A DNA stretch of 64,000 nucleotides from Epiperipatus broadwayi (taxonomy: Eukaryota > Onychophora > Udeonychophora > Euonychophora > Peripatidae): assembly GCA_028023455.1 (NCBI GenBank), contig JAQFVV010006197.1, forward strand, positions 21,184,653-21,248,652, given 5' to 3'. Below the pieces are notes generated by a model. The model was not told the origin of the DNA and searched no databases. It saw only the letters and a list, made by a program, of their open reading frames with translations. A program made the position numbers and the translations under genes. Of this stretch, positions 20,469-30,669 are shown in pieces (position 1 is the first letter of the stretch; each line of letters starts with the position of its first letter).

Positions 20469-20904
20469 GGAAAGAAATAAAAGATAGATTGAATTTTCAT
20501 AAATAATCAAGTTATAACAAAAACAAGAAAGTTATTTTTTTGGCATCTAGACTTATGTTGGACATGTGCTAATCTTGTCAATTTAATTGAAGATATGTAT
20601 ACTATAGAATTTATAAAGAATGTGGTTTCATAATTAATATTCAAAAAAATTGGATAGTTTATCGCAAATAGATTAAGAATATGAATCAATTTAAATATCA
20701 TGGTAACTTTTATATAGAAATGCTGACTTGAATGTTAAGGTGCAGCACATACTCCAATATTACTATTCTTCAGGATATTTATCACAATGATATCAATATT
20801 TATAAATTAATTGTAAATAACTAGGAATATTTTATTTAAGAATTCTCAGAGATATTCTAAAAATATGATGACTGGACTAATTGCTACCTCACTATATTTT
20901 TCAT

Positions 20905-21345
20905 CTCATTCATCATCATTATCAATCATTATCAATCTATTGCAGGATTAAGGTCTCTCCAAGTTCAATCCATCTTCTCTGATCTTTAGCTTCTCTTCTC
21001 TACATCAACCCTGCACACTTTCTTATTTCATCCATCTCACATGTGGTCTTTTTCTGGGTCCTTTACAATCTCTTGGAATCCAGTTTAAGATTTCAATTGT
21101 CCATCTATTATCATCTCTTCTAGCAATATGTCTAGCCCAACTCAACTTGACTTTTAAATGAGGTCAGTAACGCCTGTTTGTTCTCTTACCCATATATTGC
21201 ATTTTTGATTTATTGTTACTCCGAACATGCATCTCTCCATACTTCTTTGAGTGGTCTGAAGTCTCTGTATTGCTTTTCTATTAAGTGTCCATGTCTCAGA
21301 TCCATAAGTAAGAACTGGTAAAACACATCTCATTTCATCTGATAA
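20905..21345 (-). pseudogene. RTE-type LINE 3' end, second copy
   Basis: The minus strand gives VLPVLTYGSETWTLNRKAIQ, RLQTTQRSMERCMFGVTI, WVREQTGVTDLI, then SSWAGHIARRDDNRWTIEIL and DCKGPRKRPHVRWMK, with frameshifts near VTDLI and after VRWMK. It is 5'-truncated at about 21345. Its 3' tail is the ATGATTGATAATGATG-type microsatellite. It is better preserved than the copy at 17890-18485 and of the same family. A CATCTCATT-type duplication may flank it (about 20900 and 21327). Confidence 0.85.
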
Positions 21346-21349
21346 TATC

Positions 21350-22555
21350 TAATTTACTATGGTATGCATGTGAAGCAAATAAATGATAATAAATTTATTT
21401 AAAAAATAATTTATGATAAACTCCTTTTCATAGGAAAGACAGATCTCAATGACATTTTACTGAGATAAGATATCATCTGCTTTCATTAAAAGAATATGTT
21501 TTGAGGATGGAATACTTTGGAATTTACAATGCATAGAATGCATTATAAATAAAAAAATTTACAAAGTTAAATGCACTAGAAGAAAGTAAAAAAATAGACT
21601 AAAGGATGAGTGTATGATATATGCTATCCATGTTAATGGTTCAACAATTGATTTATAAGGTCAGCACAAACCTCAACTTTAAATTTTTGTTTTCATCTTC
21701 CTTTTTGTTTTATCTGAAATTAAAATGACCATATTCATTTACATAAAAGTACTAATCATGTTGCTATGAAAAATGCATGATGTTATACAGTAAAAAGTTA
21801 AATATATATAAATAAATGAAAGCAATCAACACTTAAACAATACCAATATCATTAACAAGCAACAATCTCAATCTGCTGTCAAGGCAACCTCCTTTAATCA
21901 ATAAATATAGAAATCCATCTTTATTTATGGTCTAATTTGTTTATATAGATGCTATAGATTACAACTTGACTACAGAGAATAAAATTATTGATATAAAGAA
22001 GTTTAAATAAACCTCATTAAATAGCTAAATACAACTTGTTCTGGAAGCAGACTAACAAATAAATCAATATATATACAGTAAAATTAATCATATTTGTATG
22101 TAATATTTTTTCCAAATTCTCTCTCCAAAATCTTTCTTGTGGGTCAATTGCAGCTATCTGTAGCATTCATTGACCAATTTTGCATTTGTGTGATGATAAA
22201 AATATGAACTGAAAATTTATATATATTAATTCCAGCTAAAATCATAATATATCAGTATTGTAGACAGAAAAAAAAACAAAGAAAAATGGTCATGCTTTTA
22301 AGCACAAGTTTATTGTTTTCAAAGTAATCAATTCACTTATGCAAGCTCAGCTTTTGTTTAATTCTTAAGATTAAAAATTGTAAGTTTATTATAGTTCATA
22401 TACATATTTGTTTTTTTTTTAATTGAAAGATATGTATTTGTTAGAAGAATACAAATCAAAGCAAATATAATAATGAAAACAGCAAGTTGTCATTGCTCAA
22501 AGGCAAAAAATTTTGAACTATCATTCTGATTATGTATTTGAGTTTGTTACTTTTT
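21350..22555. other. AT-rich stretch, no gene seen
   Basis: There is no motif-bearing ORF and no recognised repeat. Confidence 0.45.
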
Positions 22556-24423
22556 TTGATTGCCATCTTATCCTTCGTGTCAGCCGCTAGAGGCGCGATT
22601 TCTAACCAAAAAACACATTAATATAACGTTCCCAGGCTAGCGATTCTCTATTAATATTGACTTTTTTTTTGTTTGTTTACAAAGTTTACTTTCTTTCATT
22701 TCTGAATTATTTTTCCCAAATAATATTTTTGACGATGGGATAATAATAATTTTTTTTTTTTAATTTTTTTTTTTTACCAAAGGGTTTTTTTTTGGTGTGT
22801 GTTCAAATAGTAATTTGTGTTTTTTTTTAAATAGTATTACTGTTTTTGTAAAATTGGATTGCCAAAATTCAAGAGAGAACAGGTTTTTTTGATGGATCTT
22901 TAAATAACAATTTACATTACTTTGATAGGTTTACATTTGATTGCCGACAACAATTAGTGGGAGGTTTTTTTTGTGTACGATTAAATAATAATTTACGTTA
23001 CTTTGATAGATTTACATTTGATTGCCGACAACAATTATTGGGAGAAGTGTTGTTTTTGTTTTTTTTGCGCATGTGTGTGTGTGTATGTTTAAATAAAAAT
23101 TAAAACCTTTACTTTTATCGGTTTACATTTGATTGATGACCAATTTGACTTCCTTTTGTTTATAAATTATGGTTTTGGTTCTACAAATAAATATTTTTGA
23201 CAATGGGACAATAATAGTTGTTGTTTGTTTAATTTTTATTGACAAGAGCGGGTGTTTTTTTGGTGTAGATTCAAATAGTAATTTGGGTTACGTTTAAATA
23301 ATGTTGCGTTCTTACTTTGATTGGTTTACATTTGATTGCCGACACTAGTTATTGGGAGGGGTGTTTTTTTGCGTGTACTATTGTAGACAACAATTATTGG
23401 GAGAAGGGGTGTAACTGTTTAAACTTTTAGTAGTGGTGTACATTTGATTGCTGACAATAATTAGTGAGAGGGGTGGGGGTTTTTGGGTGATGATTAAATA
23501 CTAATTTACCTTCCTTTTATTTTACATTTGATTGCCAACAACAATTATTGGGAGCTAAAGAGGTTGTTTTTTTGTGTATGTTTAAATCAAAATTGAAGTT
23601 ACTTTTATCGGTTATATTTGATTGACAACGGTTTTGACTTTTTTTTTTTTCATTTATAAATTATGGTTTTGGTTTGCCCAAAACCTAATATTTTTGACAA
23701 TGGGATAATAATAGTTGTGGTTTTCTTTCATTTTTATTGACAAGAGTGGGTCTTTTTTTGGTGTATGTTCAAATAGTAATTTGGGTTACATTTAAAAAAT
23801 AATCGTTTTACCTTATTTTTAGTGCTTTACATTTGATTTCCGACAACAATTAGTGGGAGGGGTGTTTTTGTTTACGATTAAAGAATAATTGTACGTTCCT
23901 TTTATTTTTTACATTTGATTGCCGACAACAATTATTGGGAGAAAGGGTTTTGCTTTTTTTTTTTTGTTTGTGTGTATGTTTAAATCAAAATTTAAGTGAC
24001 TTTTATCGGTTACCATTTGATTGAAAACTGATTTGACTTTCTTTTTTTTTCATTTATAAATTATTTAGGTTTTCCCAAATAATATTCGATTTGACAATGG
24101 GACAATAATAGTCTAGGTTTCTTTAATTTTTATTGACAACAGCGGGTCTTTTTCGGTGTATGTTCAAATAGTAATTTGGGTTATGTTTAACTAATAATTT
24201 ACTGTCTTACTTTGATTGGTTTACATTTGATTGACGACGACAATTAGTGGGAGGGTTTTTTGTTTTTTTTCTATACGATTAAAGAATAATTGATGTTCCT
24301 TTTATTTGACCATTTGATTGCCGACAACAACAATTATTGGGAGAAGAGGGGTTTTTGGGGCTATGTTTAAATAAAAATTTTAGTTACTTCTTTTATTTTA
24401 CATTTTATTGCCAACGACAACAA

Positions 24424-24762
24424 TTATCGGGAGAAGAAGGGATGTACGTTTAAATAAAAATTGAAGTTACTTCTTTTATTTTTCACATTTGACGAAGGCC
24501 ATTTAGAATCCCTCAAACAAGCTTGCCTTTTACAAAGTGAACATTTCCGTCGGCAGATGTTTTTGGACCTCAAATCTGCATAAATTTGCCGCACAATCCA
24601 ATCTTTTCTTTCAGCAGCAGGATGTTTTTTTCTTTTTTTCCGCTGTAGAAATATTCCAGCGTCGGCTCCCATGTCTGGCAATTCCCATCTTTTCAAGTTT
24701 TCTGTTGTGGGAATTAGCCATACTTTTTGTCTCGGAAAATTTCTCGCTAAAACGTGACTCAA
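24424..24762 (-). CDS. hypothetical ORF in TIR element, 112 codons
   Basis: I do not recognise this protein. It starts MSHVLARNFPRQKVWL, has a basic stretch (RKKRKKHPAAERKDW), then IVRQIYADLRSKN, and a Cys-rich part (CRRKCSLCKRQAC) that could be a small zinc-binding motif. Its first about 90 codons lie in a stretch that is less T-rich than the repeats to its left, so it may be the only remnant of the element's own protein or of a captured exon. Overlapping ORFs at 24537-24803 (plus) and 24611-24877 (minus) are other frames of the same stretch. Expression and the true start are unknown. Confidence 0.3.
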   Translation of the reverse strand: MSHVLARNFPRQKVWLIPTTENLKRWELPDMGADAGIFLQRKKRKKHPAAERKDWIVRQIYADLRSKNICRRKCSLCKRQACLRDSKWPSSNVKNKRSNFNFYLNVHPFFSR

Positions 24763-25065
24763 AGCGTGATTTTAAAAATTTTACGCTACCCCACCCTAAT
24801 TGAAAATTTAGGAGGAATATAAATTTATGAGGAACAATCACTACTGTTAAAATTGATAAAATGTAACAGTACATCAATTCGTCTTAAAAAAAAAAGGCAC
24901 CAATGAAAATTTAAATAATTTTGACACGATCACATTAACACACCCTCGTACAATATTGTTACATAAAATACATAACGCAGCATTACGATATAGTGCGTGA
25001 CACAAACAACTACGGCATTTTCCTCTGCTTTTAGCATCGGAAAAAGCCACACCGTTAGCCGCTAA

Positions 25066-25208
25066 GCCGAGTTAACACTCTTTCTAGATTTTATCGTAGA
25101 AAGAAGACTTAACTCCAAGTTAACACTCTACTTTTTAGCGTAGAAAGTAGACTTAACTCCTAGTTAACAATCTTTCTAGGATTTATTTTAGAAAGAATGC
25201 TTAAAGGC
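25066..25208. repeat. three tandem hairpin units near right TIR
   Basis: There are three units of about 47 bp, each starting GTTAACA and containing a self-complementary core: TTTCTAGATTTTATCG with TAGAAAG, CTACTTTTTAGCG with TAGAAAGTAG, and TTTCTAGGATTTATTTTAG with AAAG. The flanking GACTTAACTCC pairs with the next GTTAA. Such subterminal repeats often serve as transposase-binding sites in TIR elements; that role is inferred. Confidence 0.6.
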
Positions 25209-25293
25209 TTGGGTGCAGCCATGGAAACGGCATATTTCTAGAAATTTAGCTAGAAATAGCCTTCTAGCGGCTGACACGAAGGATCAGATGACA

Positions 25294-25530
25294 ACTCTTT
25301 TTTTTCTATATTTGCAAAGTTGATATATTATTTCTAAAAAAAAAAAAAACTTCAAGTTTTTAAACTTATTTTATCATTATTTTTTCCCAAAAATAGTATT
25401 AAAATAAAAAGCACAAAAATGTTAAAAAGCTGACCAGAATTTATGCAATATGAAGGTTTTCAATTTCTAATAATTTAGCTAAATGTGTTTGAATGCATTA
25501 AAAGCTAATCTGCTATTGATTATTAGTATA
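25294..25530. other. AT-rich stretch, no gene seen
   Basis: Nothing recognisable is seen apart from A-runs. Confidence 0.4.
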
Positions 25531-25564
25531 TTCATAGATAGATAGATAGACAAACAGACAGACA

Positions 25565-25598
<34 letters not shown>

Positions 25599-25680
25599 TA
25601 GGTAGGTAGATAGACTAATGGATTGACAGACTGACAGATGAATAGATAGAAAGATTGATTGATTGGTAGTTAGATAAATG
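25531..25680. repeat. compound tetranucleotide microsatellite
   Basis: The sequence moves through GATA, then CAGA, then GGCA (about eight units), then GGTA, and back to GATA and GATT units. It is an interrupted, evolving microsatellite. Confidence 0.9.
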
Positions 25681-27900
25681 TTTTCCTCTGTATGTACTAT
25701 TATGATTACAAATAAATAAAGAATTTTAATTACAAACTAAAATGGAAAATATACGAAAAACAACAAACAATGGCTAACTGTCATATTTTCATAGGAATAA
25801 AAATGTGGTTGATTATAAGATTTTAATGTGGGCTTTCAATTCTTAGCAAGATTAAACAGACCCATTAAGACATTACTAAAAGTAAAACTGCTCTTCCAGA
25901 ATATTCTCAAATTATGTATTCCAGCCAATATAATACTTAAAGTATGCTGCAATTCACTATAGTGAATCTCAAGCTATTATTGAATAGGAAAAAAAATAAA
26001 TTAGCATGCATATGTATATAACAGATCTAAGAAAGACTCTACAAACATCAATTTTTGTGCAATACAAAAGGAGCAGCCATTACTTTGACCTTTAAAAAGT
26101 TCTGGTTATTTGTATTGAGTGCAACAATAGAAAGAAAAAAGTCAGAGATGTAGATCATTAACAAATGCAGATAGTGTTATGAATATGTGAGGAAAATAAA
26201 TTATACAAACATTTTATTGTTCAAGAGTTCGTAAGATGTTTGAGTCATAGAAGTGACATCTAGGCCATGAACCATGCCTGAAAATCTAAAATTTTAATTA
26301 TACATCAAATCATTCAGGGTAAATACCATGCAACTAACCATACATGGTAAATATCATGCAAATAAGCATGCATTGGAACATATAGGAGTGCATACAGATA
26401 TATGATATTCTAATAATAAATAAGATTAGTATCACCATGATTATGTGCACAGCATTAGACCCTGAAAACTTATTCATTCAACATTAGAAACAAATATTAA
26501 TACTAGATGTTTATATGTATTTGAATGGTTTATTGCATGGGAATTTTTAATGGTTTAATTTAAATATGATTGATCTTTTTATGCATTTTTATTTTGTTAT
26601 TTGTACAATTTTAGACATTTATATAATTCACTTTCTATTTATCATAGTTGTTAGTGCAACTGCCCACCATAGGGTTTGAATTTGGGTACAGTAAACTTGG
26701 AAATTTTTTTCATCATATAATTTGTTTTAGAAAACCAGTACCTACATCTAATTAATTGGCCAATGAGTATCTTAAAAATCTTAATTTGAGAATAAAACAA
26801 GGATAAAATACATTTAAAAGTCTCTTTTCAGATAGACATTTTCAAACTAGTAAGTTCGTGCCTCATTCTTCATAGATAATTTTTGGAGAGTTTCTGCAGA
26901 GATCTTTGCTTTGCATTGTACTATTTGAAAGTTTGCTTTCCTTTCCATAAGTCATTTTCTTTTTCAAATTTTTATTTTAATGTAAAGCTTGTTTAATAAA
27001 TAAATCACTCAAGTGAAGAGAAATGAGACATGCTTATACTAGATTTTAGCTAAGATCTACGCTTTTGTTAATTTATTGAATGTTTCAGCTGAAGCATTCG
27101 AGAGTCTAGGCAAGTATGCCATCAAGCAATATCTAGTAAAAATTTGGTCATCAGTAGTGTCATCTTTTTTATTATTTTCTATTTTTAAAGTTGAAGGTCT
27201 CATGGTGGGCTAGAATACCCGCCTTCATTATCATAACTTGGAATAAAATGTGAGCCAAACTTGAAATTTTTTGGAGAAATATAAATTTTCTGATATTCAG
27301 TACGTAGGTGATCTAATTAGATACCTAGCTATTGTTGGATTAGGATAAAACAAAGAAAAATAAACTTTAGTAATTAGCATTTGACTAACCTGCAGAGTAT
27401 ACTCTTTCTCCTCATCTATAGAAAAATTCTAAATAGATTTTTAACTCTCAAAGAGCTGCTTAAAGCTGTTTATTTTTTTACCTTATTAAAGCTTTGATTC
27501 TAATAATTTTAATAAATTCATAAATAAATTACATATGTAACTTCTAGAATATATAAACATATTTTTAGACCAAGTAAGTTTAAATATATTGCTATAATTC
27601 ACAAATGGGATACAAACTTATAAGCATGCCTACTCTCTCACATCAAAGTAATGTGGTAAAAAATATCGATTTTATTTGACCATCAAGATCTTAAATTATA
27701 AATAAACCAAGGAGCAATACTACTGAAAAATGAAACTTTTATATTAGCAATGTTTTTTGTAATTATTAATCAAGCAATTTGTAGTTTCAAATAACAAATT
27801 GGAAAAAAAATTGTCAAAATGACTCTTTAGGAATTTGACTTGTGAATTATAGCAAACATTTATATATAACCAAATTCACCACTTTCTTTTCTATGCTGTA
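25681..27900. other. AT-rich stretch with possible old SINE traces, no gene
   Basis: No ORF of note is present. At 26222-26290 a stretch TTCAAGAGTTCG, AGAAGTGACATCTAGGCC resembles SINE family G on the minus strand. At 26645-26695 and 27195-27250, CAACTGCCCACCATAGGG and CATGGTGGGCTAGAATAC look like the two orientations of another tRNA-like fragment. These are weak matches. Confidence 0.35.
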
Positions 27901-27916
27901 ATATCTTATATAAAGT

Positions 27917-28146
27917 CAATTTATCCATTCTACTTTGAACACTTTTTAACAAAATCCTTTTATTGTACATATATGCATATACAATGTTACGTTTCGACTA
28001 TCCTGCATTCTTCTTCAGAATCACATTTACTTTAATTTTTTAAAAGTAAAACAAGGACAGTCAAAATGTAAGATTATATATGAATATATGTACAATAAAA
28101 GGTTTCTGCTAAAAGTGTTCAAAGTAGAATGGATAAATTCAACTTG
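27917..28146. repeat. fold-back element, arms about 95 bp
   Basis: TTATCCATTCTACTTTGAAC to the GACTATCCTGCATTC region (27919-28012) is matched inverted by GGACAGTCAAAATGTAAG to AAGTAGAATGGATAA (28056-28140). The arms carry CTTTTATTGTACATATAT. The left arm read on the minus strand has CTGAAGA and GTCGAAACGT. These resemble a hammerhead core but the remaining elements do not fit. Confidence 0.7.
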
Positions 28147-28149
28147 TAT

Positions 28150-28880
28150 ATGACATTGGTATATACTTGGTCTAACATTACATATTTAATGACAGGGGTT
28201 TATTTAAAGATATTTATTTTAATTTCATCTGATGTATTATTTAAGAACTTAAGGGTCAGATAAAAATAATCATTTTTTTTAAATCTAACCAATAAATTGG
28301 CATTAATGTAAGAGGGTAGGTATTGTTTATAAGTTTTTAAAATTGATTCTTTAAGTGTCTGACTCATGAATTATATTAATGTATTAGAAATTATTTGATC
28401 CATGAATAAGTTAATAAAGCTATGATGAAGTTTTGTCACTTAAACCAATAATACTTAGTTCATATAATAAATGTTAAATAATTTGTTAGAAATAAAAAAT
28501 ACTACGATGTTATAGAATTTGAACATAATCAATTATCATAATTTAAATTTATCTATAATGTCTTTATAAATGTTTTACTTTAGAAGTAATTTTAAAAACT
28601 TTTTTTTAAAAATTCCAACAGGAGAAAATAAAAAGACAACTAATCATTTCCAGATGCTCATGTCAAAAACACATGACTAAGAAATGATAGATTAAAAAAA
28701 AAATCTTTAAATTTTTATTATTTTTCAATGCAATAAAACAATAATACTTATTATTAATAGTAAAAGTGCTAAAATCATAAAGACATTTTTAATGATTAGA
28801 TTAAGGACTTTTATTTAATTATGATTTTCATTAATGGCCTTTTAAATAAAATATGGTTTTAAAAATTAAATCAAATAGCT
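28150..28880. other. AT-rich stretch, no gene seen
   Basis: Nothing recognisable is seen. Confidence 0.4.
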
Positions 28881-28883
28881 TTA

Positions 28884-28985
28884 TTGTTCGAGAATTCAAA
28901 GAAGTTCGAGCACCAGAAATGCCAGCACTGGAATCGATTCTGGACCTTACATGCCAGAGTCTGACATTACCATTAAACTCTGAAG
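28884..28985 (-). repeat. SINE family G, diverged copy
   Basis: AGTTCGAGCACCAGAAATG followed by CACTGGAATCGATTCTGG corresponds on the minus strand to the conserved tail and box B region of the copy at 17591. Confidence 0.45.
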
Positions 28986-29041
28986 AATATTAAATTGAAT
29001 TGTTTTTAAATAATATACGAGTTGCATATCTATAGATAATA

Positions 29042-29372
29042 CATTGTACAGGCTTAAACCTGCATGTATATATGTAATATAGGCGGGATTCGAACTCAGA
29101 CTTTCACACGACCCACTACTCTCAGTGCCATCTCATATTGCTGACCCACTTGATAACACACATGTTAAAAGATAAATAATCACCAATATACGTATTTCAT
29201 GCTAAACCAGCAATCATCAGTTGGTCTAGATTACTATCCTCACACATATATATAATCAGTGCTCAGCTTTATATTAAGATAGCCAAATTTTATACATGTG
29301 TGTTATTAGGTGGATCAGCAATAATATGAGATGGCACTGAGAGTAGTGGGTCATGTGAAAGTCTGAGTTCGA
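29042..29372. mobile_element. HHR repeat family A, small complete insertion
   Basis: This is a 331-bp insertion flanked by a perfect 16-bp duplication ATATCTATAGATAATA (29026-29041 and 29373-29388). The left part is an inverted A monomer from the ACAGGC junction motif through a GAACTCAGACTTTCACA stretch and the ribozyme. The right part is a forward partial monomer. Arms at 29090-29168 and 29296-29372 are nearly identical complements, so the ends of the element form a palindrome. The ribozyme at 29174-29240 lies in the unpaired middle. It has no coding capacity. Confidence 0.82.
29174..29240 (-). ncRNA. type A hammerhead ribozyme, intact core
   Basis: Read on the minus strand: outer stem I AGUAAUC, bulge UAG, inner stem I ACCAA, CUGAUGA (plus-strand 29214-29220), stem II UGCU/AGCA with loop GGUUU, GAAA (29195-29198), stem III UACGUA (2 bp, loop CG), UA, cleavage between 29187 and 29186, inner stem I UUGGU, outer stem I GAUUAUU. 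Every conserved core nucleotide is present. The stem I bulge and loop II are placed as in natural hammerheads, where they make the tertiary contact needed for fast cleavage. This is the best type A copy in the window. Confidence 0.88.
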
Positions 29373-29451
29373 ATATCTATAGATAATAATATTTCTTGGT
29401 AAATAATTACCATTAGTCAAACACGAAATGCTTATTGTCAGTGGTTCTCTG

Positions 29452-29600
29452 CATAGATTAGAATAGTAGCAGAATGGTAAACTTTAGATCCTAAGATCAA
29501 TAAATCATGGCTCAACTCTGTCACTTCTGATGCTTGAATTTCTTATGAATTCCTAAGCTAACGGTATTAGATTGACTGTAGACCAGATTTCTGAAAGAAA
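29452..29600 (+). repeat. SINE family G, diverged copy
   Basis: GATCAATAAATCATGGCTC, CTCTGTCACTTCTGATGC, TTGAATTTCTTATGAATTCC matches the G consensus tail in forward orientation. The head is weak. Confidence 0.45.
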
Positions 29601-30539
29601 ACTCCTAAGCTTATTTGGATTCTGAAAATTATATAACATTTATCCAGATTTGAAAGTAATATGTATATGTTAATTGCTGCCATCATAACTTCCAAAGTAT
29701 TAAAGCACAATTTTTCTATATTTTATATCATATAGTACTGTAGAAATTATGTTTTTCTTAAGTAACTATTCTCATCTATTATTCTGAAGCTTCAAAATAA
29801 CATTACCAATAATGCCAGGTTCATATTTTTCAATATGTACTGCATATACCTTTCTTCAAAACTTGATGATTATATATACTATAACAATATCTCCTTTATT
29901 ATCATATTATTCATTCTTTCCTGAAAAAGAAAGTGAGAAGGATATTAAAAACTTAAAGACCCATTTTATTTGAGATTTTTATATTTTTTCCAAAGTATAA
30001 CAAAAAAAATTATTTCAAAAAGTGTGTTTGTTTTGCTGACCAGAGTATGATAGGCTTTCACTGTGTTCTTGACTATTTTATAATGCTTTATAATTGTAAT
30101 TAATGCATAAGCTACTAGTACAGAATGGACCACCTTGTACATTACCTTGGATCATATAGAAGTATTCAATTTATTAACATATTAACATGCAAATGCAAGT
30201 GAGTCCATTCTATACTTACTGTTTATTGATGTTTAGGGTTTTTTAGTAGCTTCTCCATTAGTTACATCTACATTTGAGCCATTGCAATTGATATTTAATA
30301 TTTTATAATTGAAACAGTAGCAGAACAGTTGACACAAAAGCTAAAGATTCCTTTATCAATTTCTAGTTGAGTAAAGTAAAAAAAAATACTGTATAGTTCT
30401 ATAATATTTGAGCTCTTTAGTGATAGAGTGAGTGTTTTACAGTTTTCATTCAATTAGTTATAGAAATAAACCTGGAATTTTTAGTAATGATTCTGCCACT
30501 TCATCACTGTGTTTAAACTATATAAGGCAATATCTTGAG

Positions 30540-30665
30540 TAAACAATCTAATGGTTATGATGTTCAAGCACCAAAGTGACAGAGCCATATTGCAATCTAT
30601 GAACTTTTAACTCTTAAATCCTCCACTGTACTAAACCACACAAGACAACACCATCATTTATTTAG
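30540..30665 (-). repeat. SINE family G, diverged copy
   Basis: Minus strand: GTGTGGTTTAGTACAGTGG (compare GCGTGGTTTAGTGCAGGG in the 17591 copy), then a segment equivalent to CTCTGTCACTTTGGTGC and TTGAACATCATAACC. Both the box A region and the tail are recognisable. Confidence 0.55.
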
Positions 30666-30669
30666 CTGA

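Larger units (their letters stand above)
22561..25293. mobile_element. TIR DNA transposon-like element with higher-order internal repeats
   Basis: Terminal inverted repeats of about 30 bp: left (22561-22591) contains CCTTCGTGTCAGCCGCTAG, and right (25259-25293) contains its complement CTAGCGGCTGACACGAAGG. The interior to about 24490 is strongly T/G-rich on the plus strand and built of repeats. A short unit (TTTACATTTGATTGCCGAC, CAACAATTATTGGGAG, a T-run, TATGTTTAAATAAAAATT) recurs more than ten times. A longer unit marked by ATTTTTGACAATGGGA recurs at about 22725, 23199, 23692 and 24094. From 24490 to 24790 the composition changes and a 112-codon minus-strand ORF appears. No catalytic transposase motif is seen. 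No target duplication is certain, so the superfamily is open. Confidence 0.7.

Noticed and set aside
22561-24500. CRISPR-like array (recurring TTTGATTGCCGACAACAATT units)
   Set aside because: The units are diverged, unevenly spaced and nested, inside a eukaryotic TIR element. There are no uniform repeats and spacers.
24537-24803. 88-codon plus-strand ORF
   Set aside because: It overlaps the minus-strand ORF in a less AT-rich patch, and its product (poly-Phe) looks like a shadow of the T-rich strand.
25531-25680. Interstitial telomere repeat
   Set aside because: The units are GATA, CAGA, GGCA and GGTA tetranucleotides, not a telomeric hexamer or pentamer.
27990-28020. Hammerhead ribozyme on the minus strand (CTGAAGA ... 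GAAAC)
   Set aside because: No stem II pairing of useful length, no UH before a stem I strand, and flanks do not pair.
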